The notes under the pieces were generated by a model, which was not told where the DNA came from, made no database searches, and saw nothing but the letters and a program-made list of their open reading frames with translations. Below, piece by piece: positions 26,083-34,121 of a stretch of 64,000 bases of DNA (its first letter is position 1; each line of letters opens with the position of its first letter). Source of the DNA: Bradyrhizobium hipponense (GTDB lineage Bacteria > Pseudomonadota > Alphaproteobacteria > Rhizobiales > Xanthobacteraceae); the NCBI RefSeq assembly GCF_008123965.1, contig NZ_VSTH01000062.1, positions 1 through 64,000 of the forward strand, in the 5' to 3' direction. The translations under genes and the position numbers were made by a program.

Positions 26083-27642
26083 TTACGGCCTGATCGACAT
26101 ATTCGCGGGCGGGCCCGGCTTGCGCAGCGGCTCCGCAAGCCGTGCGAACTCGCACAAGAGCGACCGCGTCTTGCGGGGATCAATGATCTCCTCGATCCAG
26201 AACTTTTCGGCGGAGCGGAACGGCGAGCGAAGCTTGTTGAGGCGATCCTCGATTTCCTTCAGCTTGGCCGCCTTGTCCTCGGCCGCGTCGATATCGGCGC
26301 GGTAGGCGGCTTCGATGCCGCCTTCGAGCGGCAGCGAGCCCCAATAGGCCGACGGCCAGGCGTAACGGATCGAGAACCGGTCGGCCGGTTGATGCACCAC
26401 GCCGGCAACGCCGAAGGCGTTGCGCAGGATCACCGTGCACCAGGGCACCGTGGTCTGGTTCACCGCCGCCATGGCGCGGACGCCGTGGCGGATGGTGGCC
26501 GCTTTCTCGGCGTCGAGGCCGATCATGAAGCCGGGGCAATCCATCAGATAGACGATCGGCAGATGGAAGGTCTCGGCGAAGTCGACCCAGCGCACCACCT
26601 TCTGGCAGGCATCCGCGGTCCAGGAGCCGCCGTAGTGAAAACTGTCGCTGGCGAGCAGCAGCACCGCCCTGCCCTCGAGCCGCGCCAGGCCAACGATGAT
26701 CGGCTTGCCGAAATTGGACGCGACCTCGAAGAACGAGCCCTTATCGACGACGGCGTCGATGATGGGGCGCATCTTGTAGACCTGCTTGCGGTTGCGCGGC
26801 ACCACGTTCATCAGCGCCTCTTCGGTGCGCTCCGGATTGTCGGCGCAGGGCAAGGTCGCCGGCAACTCGTAGACCGATGACGGCAGGTATGAGAGGAAGC
26901 GCCGCGCGCAGGCAAAGGCCTCCTCCTCGGTCTCGACGGCATGATCGATCGCACCGGCGCGGGTCTGGATATCGGCGCCGCCCAGTTCCTCCTTCGAGAG
27001 GTCCTGCCCCAGCGCCTTCACCACCGGAGGGCCTGCGACAAACATCGCGGACTTCCTGGTCATGACGGAATAGTGGCTGGCGGCAAGGCGCGCCGCGCCG
27101 AGGCCGGCGACCGACCCCAGTCCCAGCGCGACCACGGGCACGCGCGCCAGATTCTCCGTCGTGAAGCGGTACCAGCGCGTGCCGCCGATGCCGCCCGGAA
27201 GGTTCGCCGCGCCCTTGGTCTCGATGGTCTTGACCGAGCCGCCGCCGCCGGAGCCTTCGATGATGCGGACAACGGGCAGGCGGAAACCGTGCGCCATCTC
27301 CTCCGCCATCAGCGGCTTTGCCGAGATCGACGCATCAGCGGAGCCGCCGCGGACGGTGAAATCGTCGCCGACAACCACCACGGTGCGGCCCTCGATGCGC
27401 GCGCGGCCGAACACACAATTCGCCGGCGTCACGCTTTTGAGCTCGCCCGCTGGATCGTATTCGCCGACGCCGGAGACAGCACCGATCTCGTGAAAGCTGT
27501 CTTTGTCGATCAGTCTGTCGATACGCTCCCGAACAGTCAGCCGGCCCTGGTCATGCTGTCGCCTGACCTTGTCAACGCCGCCCATCTCCCGCGCGAAGCC
27601 CTCGCGCCGGGCGAGCTCGTCGAGTTCCGGCTTCCAGTTCAT
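26083..27642 (-). CDS. Acyl-CoA carboxylase, carboxyltransferase (beta) subunit
   Basis: A 519-residue biotin-dependent carboxyltransferase (propionyl-CoA/methylcrotonyl-CoA carboxylase beta type). It transfers CO2 from carboxybiotin to an acyl-CoA. Crotonase-like N and C domains are both present. 'GGSADASISAKPLMAEEMA' and 'EGSGGGGSVKTIE' fall in the N half; 'GLARLEGRAVLLLASDSFHYGGSWT' and 'LMDCPGFMIGLDAEKAATIRHG' in the C half. GGAGG lies 8 bases before the ATG, which supports this start although the IclR frame overlaps it by 71 bases. No biotin carboxylase gene is nearby; a free biotinyl protein lies across the IclR gene at 28641. Confidence 0.9.
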   Translation of the reverse strand: MNWKPELDELARREGFAREMGGVDKVRRQHDQGRLTVRERIDRLIDKDSFHEIGAVSGVGEYDPAGELKSVTPANCVFGRARIEGRTVVVVGDDFTVRGGSADASISAKPLMAEEMAHGFRLPVVRIIEGSGGGGSVKTIETKGAANLPGGIGGTRWYRFTTENLARVPVVALGLGSVAGLGAARLAASHYSVMTRKSAMFVAGPPVVKALGQDLSKEELGGADIQTRAGAIDHAVETEEEAFACARRFLSYLPSSVYELPATLPCADNPERTEEALMNVVPRNRKQVYKMRPIIDAVVDKGSFFEVASNFGKPIIVGLARLEGRAVLLLASDSFHYGGSWTADACQKVVRWVDFAETFHLPIVYLMDCPGFMIGLDAEKAATIRHGVRAMAAVNQTTVPWCTVILRNAFGVAGVVHQPADRFSIRYAWPSAYWGSLPLEGGIEAAYRADIDAAEDKAAKLKEIEDRLNKLRSPFRSAEKFWIEEIIDPRKTRSLLCEFARLAEPLRKPGPPANMSIRP

Positions 27643-28546
27643 TCACTGCCTCCGAATTGATCGGCTTATTATTGTTATGCACGGCCATCGCGATCGGCTT
27701 GCGCGCGAGACGGTTGTTGAAGACGTCGCCTTCCGTGCCCTCAAGCAAGCTGCCGAGCGACCTGCCAAGCTCGATCATCAGCGGTGCGACTTCAGCATGC
27801 AGCCGCTGCTCGTCGTACATCGCGGAGAGAAGTCCGATCGTGATGACCACGAAGGTCTGGTATTGCGGTGACCAGATCGGCACCGCGAGCCCGTTGATGT
27901 GCGGGCTCCACAGGCCGCAGGCCACGACATAGCCGCGCTCGCGCAAGGACTGCCGGTTGGCCTCGATACGGGGCCGCAGGATCTTGGCAGCCTCGGGGGC
28001 TTCCCGTTCCATTTCCGCAATGAAGGCATCGCCGACCTCCGGCGCCATCGCCGCGGTGTAGGCCGCGCCCGCGGCGGTCGAGGCCATCGAGATGCGGCTG
28101 CCGGTGCCCTCGTGCAGGCCGAGTGCGGTCGCCGAGCGCGCGAACTGGAGATAGACCAGATGAAAGCGATCGGGCACGACGAAGCCGACCGTGCCCGGCA
28201 ATTGCTCGGCGACTTCCTGGAGCCGCTGCCGGATCATGCTGCGCAGCTGCGCGCCCTTCATCATCGAGGCGCTCATCGCCACCGCACTTGGGCCGATGCG
28301 ATATTTCTGGTCGCGCGGCAAATAGACCAGTTGGCCCATCCGCGTCAGCGTGTGCGTCAGCCGCGACACCGTCGAGCGCGGCAGGCCGCAGCGATTTGAA
28401 ATTTCGAGATTGCCGAGCCGGGCCTCATGGCCCTCGAAGCATCGCAACACGTCGAACGCGCGCGAGACCACCTGGATCACATCACCTTCACCGGCATCGC
28501 CAGCGAGCGCACCTTGCCTACTCAACCGCTCTGAACGTCGTCCCAT
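27572..28546 (-). CDS. IclR family transcriptional regulator
   Basis: A 324-residue IclR regulator. The N-terminal winged HTH spans about residues 24-80 ('LEISNRCGLPRSTVSRLTHTL'). The effector domain ends near residue 270 with 'VVITIGLLSAM...LMIELGRSLGSLL'. The last ~55 residues are unusual for the family and partly encoded by DNA that also forms the ribosome site and first codons of the carboxyltransferase gene (71-base overlap). It is divergent from the biotinyl-carrier gene with a nested operator between, so it probably regulates both sides. The effector is unknown. Confidence 0.87.
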   Translation of the reverse strand: MGRRSERLSRQGALAGDAGEGDVIQVVSRAFDVLRCFEGHEARLGNLEISNRCGLPRSTVSRLTHTLTRMGQLVYLPRDQKYRIGPSAVAMSASMMKGAQLRSMIRQRLQEVAEQLPGTVGFVVPDRFHLVYLQFARSATALGLHEGTGSRISMASTAAGAAYTAAMAPEVGDAFIAEMEREAPEAAKILRPRIEANRQSLRERGYVVACGLWSPHINGLAVPIWSPQYQTFVVITIGLLSAMYDEQRLHAEVAPLMIELGRSLGSLLEGTEGDVFNNRLARKPIAMAVHNNNKPINSEAVNELEAGTRRARPARGLRAGDGRR

Positions 28547-28561
28547 GTTCCCTACCAGTTG

Positions 28562-28587
28562 TTCCGCTGTGCGGAATTAAATTCCGC
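28562..28587. promoter_or_regulatory. Nested inverted repeats, probable IclR operator
   Basis: TTCCGC-TGT-GCGGAA (28562-28576) is a perfect 15-base inverted repeat. Its right half is shared with a second perfect repeat, GCGGAAT-TAA-ATTCCGC (28571-28587), so three half-sites are evenly spaced. It lies 15 bases from the IclR start and 54 bases before the biotinyl-protein start. Form and size resemble known IclR-family sites. Binding is inferred. Confidence 0.65.
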
Positions 28588-28640
28588 TTGCAGACGACGC
28601 TACCTCAGTCATTTTGCGACGACAACAAAAAGGCGATGGC

Positions 28641-28862
28641 ATGCCAGAAATTAAGATCGTCACTGAAGTCGCGGGACGCATCTGCGCAACTCCCGTGCAA
28701 GTTGGAGGAACAGTGGCAGATGGCGACGAGATTGTGGTGGTCGAGGCGATGAAGATGGAGATACCGGTGTCCTCGCCCGCGGCCGGCACGGTCAAATCGC
28801 TGCTGGTGAAACTCGACGATGTCGTCGCCGAAGGCCAGGCCATCGCGATCGTTGCGAGTTAA
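28641..28862 (+). CDS. Biotin/lipoyl attachment domain carrier protein (73 aa)
   Basis: A stand-alone biotinyl domain with the attachment lysine in 'VVVEAMKMEIPV' near residues 33-44 and the terminal 'VKLDDVVAEGQAIAIVAS' hairpin. The start at 28641 gives the family length; an in-frame ATG at 28614 is possible. It is divergent from the IclR-carboxyltransferase pair and probably supplies the carboxybiotin swing arm for the carboxyltransferase at 26083. The biotin carboxylase needed to charge it is not encoded in the window. Confidence 0.88.
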   Translation: MPEIKIVTEVAGRICATPVQVGGTVADGDEIVVVEAMKMEIPVSSPAAGTVKSLLVKLDDVVAEGQAIAIVAS

Positions 28863-29013
28863 GCGCGCACCGTTGCCGATTGTGGCCGGCGACAATCTGA
28901 AACACATGACATTGCGATGGTGCACGGCGTCTTGCGCTTGGGCGCCACCACGGATGGCCCATCGGACGCCAGCGGGTTGCGCGTGCCCTGATTGCGTTGC
29001 ACAACAGCAGGCG

Positions 29014-30861
29014 ATGAAACCGCTACCACCTTCGAGCTCCGCCTGGACCCGATCGAGACCGCCGTTGCTGCGGTTTCTGGACACTTGCCTCAACGAATTC
29101 TCAGCCGAGACCTCGGGCGCAGTCGCCGACTACATCCCCGAGCTGGGCAAGGCCGACCCTGCGTATTTCGGCATCAGCCTCGCGACGCTGGACGGCCATG
29201 TCTATGAGGTCGGCGACAGCCGGGTGCCCTTCACCATCCAGTCGATGTCGAAACCGTTCGTGTTCGCGCTGGCGCTCGACCTGCTCGGCGCAGGCAAGGT
29301 CGAGAGCGCGATCGGCGTCGAGCCGTCAGGCGATCCCTTCAACTCGATCCGGCTCAATTCCGAGAACCATCCTTTCAACCCGATGGTCAATGCCGGCGCG
29401 ATCGCCTGCACCGGGCTGATCCAGGCGAGCAAGGGCGCTGACGCCTTCGAGCAGATCCGCCTCGCGCTCGGCCGGTTTGCGGGGCGCGATCTCGCCGTCG
29501 ACGAAGCCGTCTATTCATCGGAAAGCCAGACCGGCGACCGCAACCGTGCCATCGCTTACCTGCTGAAGACCAATGCGGTGATCTCGGACAACGTTGCTGA
29601 TGTGCTCGATGTCTATTTCCGGCAATGCGCGGTGCTGGTGACGGCGCGCGATATCGCGGTGATGGCGGCGACGCTCGCCAATCGCGGCGTCAACCCGGTC
29701 ACCGGCGAGCAGGTGCTGACGCCCTACGCGATCTCGCGCACGCTGTCGGTGATGACGTCGTCGGGCATGTACGATTATGCCGGCGAATGGATCTACCGGA
29801 TCGGCATCCCCGCCAAGAGCGGCGTCGGCGGCGGCATTCTCGCGGCCCTGCCCGCGCGCCTCGGGCTCGGCAGCTATTCGCCAAGACTCGACAAGCACGG
29901 CAACAGCGTGCGCGGCATCAAGGTCTGCGAAGCGCTATCCTCGCACTACGACCTGCACATGCTCAACCGCAGCGACGACGCCCGCAACGCGGTTATCGCC
30001 GACTACGACATCGGCAAGAGCCCGTCGCGGCGCGTGCGCCGGCCGCAGGAGCGCGAGATCCTGGCGGCCCATCAGCAGGAGGTGCGGGTGATCGAACTGG
30101 TCGGCACGCTGTCGCTTTCGGCGGTCGACTATGTCTCGCGCCGGCTGGCGGGCCGGCCGCGGCCGCAATTCGTGGTGTTCGACCTGCACCGCGTCACCTC
30201 CACCACGCGCGCCGGCGCACGGCTGGTGGCCGAAGCCTTCGAAGAGCTCGCAGCGCTGAACGTCACCGTGATCATCTCCGGCGTCAAGCGCGCCTCGAAG
30301 GAGTGGAACACGTTGCGGGAATGGACCGCCGAACTGAAGAATGTCCGCGACTTCTACCTGCTCGACACCGCGATCGAATGGGCGGAAGACCAGATCGTCT
30401 ACCGCTATGGCGGCTCGATCGACTTTCACGAGACCACCGAGCTTGCCGAGCAGCCGTTACTTGCGGGGCTTGGCGACAACGAGCTGGCGGACCTCGCCTC
30501 GCTCTGCACCGTCCGCACCTATCAATCCGGCGCAAAGATCGTGGCGGCCGGCGATCCCGCCGATTCCCTGTTCTTCCTGCGCAGCGGCGCCGTGCATGTC
30601 ACGCTGCCCGACGGCGTGCGGCTGGCGACACTGACTGCCGGCATGGCGTTTGGCGAGATGGCCTTGCTGGAAGCCACCCGCTCCGCCGATGTGTTCGCCG
30701 ACATGGCAGCGACCGCATTCGAAGTGCCTCTCAAAGCCTTCGAGCGCTTCCGCAAGCAGCACCCGCATGCCAGCGAGCGCATCATGCGCAATCTGGCGCA
30801 GCTCCTGGCCGATCGCCTGATCGTCGCCAACGCCAAGGTGGATATTTTGACGTCGACGTGA
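29014..30861 (+). CDS. glsA: Glutaminase A fused to STAS and cyclic-nucleotide-binding domains
   Basis: A 615-residue three-domain protein. Residues about 15-320 form a serine-type glutaminase hydrolysing glutamine to glutamate and ammonia; catalytic 'SMSKPF' (S-x-x-K), 'SENHPFNPMVNAGAIA', 'YSSESQTGDRNRAIAYLL' and 'SGVGGGI' are all present. A STAS-like domain follows (about 345-460, 'VIELVGTLSLSAVDYV'), then a cNMP-binding domain (about 480-610, 'KIVAAGDPADSLFFLRSG', 'GMAFGEMALLEATRSADV'). Such fusions occur in alphaproteobacteria and suggest activity tuned by a nucleotide or partner protein. The ATG at 29014 is preferred; the long upstream frame overlaps the biotinyl gene and lacks similarity. 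Confidence 0.88.
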   Translation: MKPLPPSSSAWTRSRPPLLRFLDTCLNEFSAETSGAVADYIPELGKADPAYFGISLATLDGHVYEVGDSRVPFTIQSMSKPFVFALALDLLGAGKVESAIGVEPSGDPFNSIRLNSENHPFNPMVNAGAIACTGLIQASKGADAFEQIRLALGRFAGRDLAVDEAVYSSESQTGDRNRAIAYLLKTNAVISDNVADVLDVYFRQCAVLVTARDIAVMAATLANRGVNPVTGEQVLTPYAISRTLSVMTSSGMYDYAGEWIYRIGIPAKSGVGGGILAALPARLGLGSYSPRLDKHGNSVRGIKVCEALSSHYDLHMLNRSDDARNAVIADYDIGKSPSRRVRRPQEREILAAHQQEVRVIELVGTLSLSAVDYVSRRLAGRPRPQFVVFDLHRVTSTTRAGARLVAEAFEELAALNVTVIISGVKRASKEWNTLREWTAELKNVRDFYLLDTAIEWAEDQIVYRYGGSIDFHETTELAEQPLLAGLGDNELADLASLCTVRTYQSGAKIVAAGDPADSLFFLRSGAVHVTLPDGVRLATLTAGMAFGEMALLEATRSADVFADMAATAFEVPLKAFERFRKQHPHASERIMRNLAQLLADRLIVANAKVDILTST

Positions 30862-30876
30862 GCTGGCCGGTACAGC

Positions 30877-31179
30877 TCAGCGGCTCGCCGCCTCGCTCAG
30901 CCGCCGGTTGATCCGCTGCGAGCTTGCCTTGAGCAATTCGGACGGCTTCTGGCCAGTCGCTGCGCACAGGCAGGCCCAGTAGTAGATGACATCGCCGAGC
31001 TCATTGACGAGACCCGCCTGATCGAGCCAGCCATCGCGCAACAGCTTCTTGATATGATCAGCGACCTCGCCGGCCTCACCGGCGAGGCCAAGACCGAGAT
31101 AGGACAACCGCTCGTTCGACGGATGCTCATCGACTTTCGCAACGCCAGCGGCCCAGGCCGCATATTCATCGATCGTCAT
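30877..31179 (-). CDS. MazG-like nucleotide pyrophosphohydrolase
   Basis: A 100-residue all-alpha NTP pyrophosphohydrolase-like protein. The metal-binding pair of helices shows 'LAGEAGEVADHIKK' (E-x2-E) near residue 32 and 'ELGDVIYYWACL' (E-x2-D) near 60, the MazG/dCTPase signature. It probably hydrolyses a non-canonical or excess (d)NTP to the monophosphate. The ATG at 31179 with GAGAGAAG upstream is chosen over a frame start at 31206 that would overlap the previous stop. It is 23 bases downstream of the AhpD-like gene on the same strand. Confidence 0.82.
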   Translation of the reverse strand: MTIDEYAAWAAGVAKVDEHPSNERLSYLGLGLAGEAGEVADHIKKLLRDGWLDQAGLVNELGDVIYYWACLCAATGQKPSELLKASSQRINRRLSEAASR

Positions 31180-31202
31180 CGGCTTCTCTCGGCGTTTTCG
31201 GT

Positions 31203-31730
31203 TCAACCCACCACTTCCGCGACCGGCTGAAGATCTATCTCAAAAGTCTCCAGGAATTTCGAGGTCATGATGTAGAAGCCGACCGACAGTTGCAGCTCAA
31301 CCAGTGCACCTGGAGTCAGTTTTGACGCGATCGCCTTGAAGGTGGCGTCCGTCGGCTTGTTCAGCTTCACGATCTCGTCGGTGAAAGCGAGTGCCGCGCG
31401 CTGCACCTCATTGAAGCAAGTCGCGGCCTGCCAGTTCTCGAGCGCTTCGTTCTGCGCGTCGGTGACGCCGACATTCTTGCCGATGCGCTTGTGCGCGACG
31501 ATCTCGTATGGCGCCTCGCACAAAATGCCGGTGCGAGTGATCGCAAGCTCGCGCACGACCGGATCGAGCTCGCCCTTGTGACGGATGGCGCCGCCGAGCC
31601 GGCAGTACTGCTCAAAATAGCTCGGCGAATGCGCCATCATCCGGAAGATGTTGGCGTTGCGGTTCTTGTCGAGGATCTCGCGGGTGCGGTCGGAGGCCTT
31701 GGACGGGTCGCTGTAGTTGATGCGGGCCAT
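31203..31730 (-). CDS. Carboxymuconolactone decarboxylase (AhpD-like) family protein
   Basis: A 175-residue protein with the AhpD/CMD helical fold. The core 'RELAITRTGILCEAPYEIVAHKRIG' near residues 60-84 keeps one cysteine, the YE pair and the histidine of the CMD motif, but not the second cysteine of AhpD peroxidases (C-x-x-C). Peroxide reduction by a dithiol is therefore unlikely. Family members with this pattern act as decarboxylases or are uncharacterised. It precedes the MazG-like gene and may share its transcript. Confidence 0.82.
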   Translation of the reverse strand: MARINYSDPSKASDRTREILDKNRNANIFRMMAHSPSYFEQYCRLGGAIRHKGELDPVVRELAITRTGILCEAPYEIVAHKRIGKNVGVTDAQNEALENWQAATCFNEVQRAALAFTDEIVKLNKPTDATFKAIASKLTPGALVELQLSVGFYIMTSKFLETFEIDLQPVAEVVG

Positions 31731-32002
31731 GATTTTCCTGAAGATTTTCCCTAAGCCTTTGAGGCTTATTGTCGTTACCGGTATCGGTTCCCTGAAACTC
31801 TATTCGCGCGGGGACGCAGGAGCAACAACATCGAGTCAAAATGCCGCCGCATTGCTGATCGACCTTGGCACGGTCGATATTCGCTGCGTGGGGACACATC
31901 GCAGCGGATACTCGAAGTGGGGTGTTCCGAGTAACAAAATATGGCCGTCGCTTGCGCTCGCGCGCAACGATGAGTCGCGCCCAAGTCTAGGGAGAAAACG
32001 GC

Positions 32003-32104
32003 ATGAGGGAAGCCACCAAGGGGGCAGCCTCGGGAGCGCTCGCGCACATGCTGGCGGTGACGGCGATGCTGGTCATCGCCAGCATCCTGTTCTACGGGCG
32101 TTAG
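32003..32104 (+). CDS. Small membrane peptide (33 aa)
   Basis: A short frame preceded by TAGGGAGAAAACGGC. The first half is polar (MREATKGAASGALAH) and the second a hydrophobic helix ending FYGR ('MLAVTAMLVIASILFYGR'). It has one predicted membrane span and a basic end. The gap around it contains only repeats, and codon use is GC-rich like real genes of the window. I know of no function; it could be a stress or envelope microprotein. The case rests on the ribosome site and the clean hydrophobic segment. Confidence 0.5.
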   Translation: MREATKGAASGALAHMLAVTAMLVIASILFYGR

Positions 32105-32130
32105 TTGGATTTGCGTTAGCAAGAGCTTTC

Positions 32131-32224
32131 GTCATTCCGGGGTGGCTTTCGCACGAGCCAGGCCCAGAATCCCGTTCCAGGCTCGGTCCATTGTTGTTTT
32201 TGTTGGGACCGCCCCCGAATGACG
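32131..32224. repeat. Imperfect GTCATTCCGGGG...CCCCCGAATGAC intergenic repeat
   Basis: Inverted ends related to the TCATTCCGGGG family, with an internal CCAGGC/GGCTCGG region, lie directly after the small membrane peptide gene. The 326-base gap to 32430 contains only this and the next repeat. Confidence 0.6.
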
Positions 32225-32268
32225 AATCCTGCTACACGTCTGTGATGAAGCTCATGGGGTTCCCCCGC

Positions 32269-32400
32269 TGTCATTCCGGGGCGCGCCCGCTTGGGGCGCG
32301 AGCCCGGAATCCATTTATCCTCCGAACATGCCGAGCGATGGATCCTCAGATGCGCAATTGCGCATCGTAGCTCGCGACTTCGCCGCGCCCCGGAATGACG
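32269..32400. repeat. TCATTCCGGGG-family palindromic repeat, copy 2
   Basis: Begins TGTCATTCCGGGGCGCGCC and ends GCGCCCCGGAATGACG, with the same internal GATGCGCAATTGCGCATC block as the unit at 2135-2260 and a close copy at 45757-45883. It is placed downstream of the CoA-transferase gene end. Confidence 0.8.
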
Positions 32401-32430
32401 GATGAGAGAATCTTGGTCATTGCTTCTCCC

Positions 32431-33631
32431 CTACTCCGGCGCTGACCGCGTCACTCCGTCGCGAACCATCGCAGCAATTTCATCCGCGCGGTATCCGATC
32501 TCCTTCAGAATCTCCGCGCCGTGCTCGTTCAACTGCGGCGCCAGCCGGACCGGCTCGGCTTCGGTCTCCGACCACGTCGCCGTCACCTTCATGCTGCGGA
32601 TCGGGCCTTCTGTGGGATGGTTCACGACCGGGAAGAAATTCGTCGCTTCGAGATGCTCGTCGTGCAGGATCGACGCGAGGTCGTGCATCGGCATCACCGG
32701 CACGTCGGCCTTGGTCAGCAGGTCGATCCACTCGGCCGTGGTGCGCGTCTCGAAGATGCGGGCGAGCTCGGCATAGACGACGTCGATATTGGTGGCGCGG
32801 CCGGCAAAGGTTGCGAATTTGGGATCGGCGCGAAGGTCGTCGCGTCCCGTCGCCTTGAAGAAGTTCTCCCACTGCTTGTCGTTGTAGACGATGACGCTGA
32901 GATAGCCGTCCGATGTCTTGTAGGGCCTGCGGTCGCGCGAGAGGTGGCGGGCATAGCCGCCCTTGTCGAGTGGCGGCTCATAGGTGAGCCCGCCCATGTG
33001 GTCGCCCATGACGAAGCCGGCCATGGTCTCGAACATCGGGATATCGACGCGCTGGCCGCGTCCGGTGCGATCGCGATGCACGAGGCTGGCGCAGATCGCG
33101 CCGACGGCGGTCAGGCCGACGATGCGGTCGACCAGCGCGTTCGGCACATAGCGCGGCACACCGTCGCCGGTCTGCGCCATCAACGTAGGGAGCGCGGTCG
33201 CGCCCTGGATCAGATCGTCATAGGCGGGTTTTGCGGCATAGGGCCCGTCCTGGCCGAAGCCGAACACGCCGGCATAGACGAGGCGCGGATTGATGTCGGA
33301 GACGACGTCGTAGCCGAGCTGAAGCCGCGCCATCGCCTGCGGACGGACGTTGTAGACAAGAACGTCCGCGTCCTTCAGCAGTCGCAGCACGGCCTCGCGG
33401 CCGGCCGGCTTCTTCAGATCGAGGCAGATCGAGCGCTTGCTGCGATTGGTGTTGAGGAACACCGGACCCATGCCGGCATGGGCGCATCGGGCCGATCAGG
33501 CGGGTGACGTCGCCGTCGAGCGATTCCACCTTGATGACATCAGCGCCGTAGTCGCCGAGCATCTGGGTCGCATAGGGCCCCATCAGCACGGTCGTCATGT
33601 CGATGACCTTGATGCCCTCTAGCGGCCCCAT
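32431..33631 (-). pseudogene. CaiB/BaiF family CoA-transferase with a frameshift
   Basis: Family III CoA-transferase, about 400 residues when joined. The N-terminal part ('[31 protein letters not shown]', with the catalytic Asp of the family expected further on) reads from 33631. A single extra base in a GGG run at 33480-33482 then shifts the frame; '[16 protein letters not shown]' continues in the next frame to the stop at 32431. Everything else is intact, including 'FETMAGFVMGDHMGG' and the C-terminal 'HGAEILKEIGY'. A homopolymer sequencing error or a very recent mutation would both explain this. It transfers CoA between carboxylic acids; substrates are unknown. Confidence 0.85.
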
Positions 33632-33751
33632 CGTTTGCTCTCGATTGCGCGGGCTCAAATCGGCCCGCGATCGGTCCAGCTAACGGCAGCGGCGCCTGCG
33701 GCGCAAGGGCGGGCGGGGTATGGCCCCATGCGCCGCGCGGTGAAACGGCCG

Positions 33752-33949
33752 CTATTTCTTCTGGCGGGATTCGCGGATCTTCAAGAGCCGATCGAGCTCG
33801 TCGTTCTGCTGATTGATGCGGTCGGCGATGCGCGCCTCGTTCTGCTCACCCGAAGCGGCGGCGGCCTGCTCGATTAGCTGGCGGATATTGTCCTCGAGGA
33901 TCGCGATGCGATCATTGAGTTGGTCGAGTGAGAGTGTGTCGTCGCTCAT
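33752..33949 (-). CDS. Small coiled-coil protein (65 aa)
   Basis: A 65-residue highly charged helical protein with regular Leu/Ile spacing ('LDQLNDRIAILEDNIRQLIEQA', then 'RIADRINQQNDELDRLLKIRESR'), predicted to form a coiled coil. It resembles SlyX-like small proteins in size and composition, but I cannot confirm membership. It lies alone between the CoA-transferase start and a repeat. No function is assigned. Confidence 0.65.
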   Translation of the reverse strand: MSDDTLSLDQLNDRIAILEDNIRQLIEQAAAASGEQNEARIADRINQQNDELDRLLKIRESRQKK

Positions 33950-33980
33950 GATGCATTCCTTGCAAATCGATCAGGAGCCG

Positions 33981-34116
33981 TAAGGTGGGCAAAGCCGAGC
34001 GCGCCCACCATGATCTGGCGCAAAGGCTGTAAGGTGGATTAGCCGGAGGCGTAATCCACTGCTTCTTTCTCCGCGGAAGCAGTCATGGTGGGTTACGCTT
34101 CGCTAACCCACCCTAC
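33981..34116. repeat. GTGGGCAAAGC/CCCACCCTAC intergenic repeat, copy 2
   Basis: Starts TAAGGTGGGCAAAGC and ends GGTGGGTTACGCTTCGC then TAACCCACCCTAC, with an internal inverted GATTAGCCGGAGGCGTAATC segment. It is related to the unit at 9763-9876 and lies between the small coiled-coil gene and the end of the thiolase gene. Confidence 0.7.
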
Positions 34117-34121
34117 AAGAC

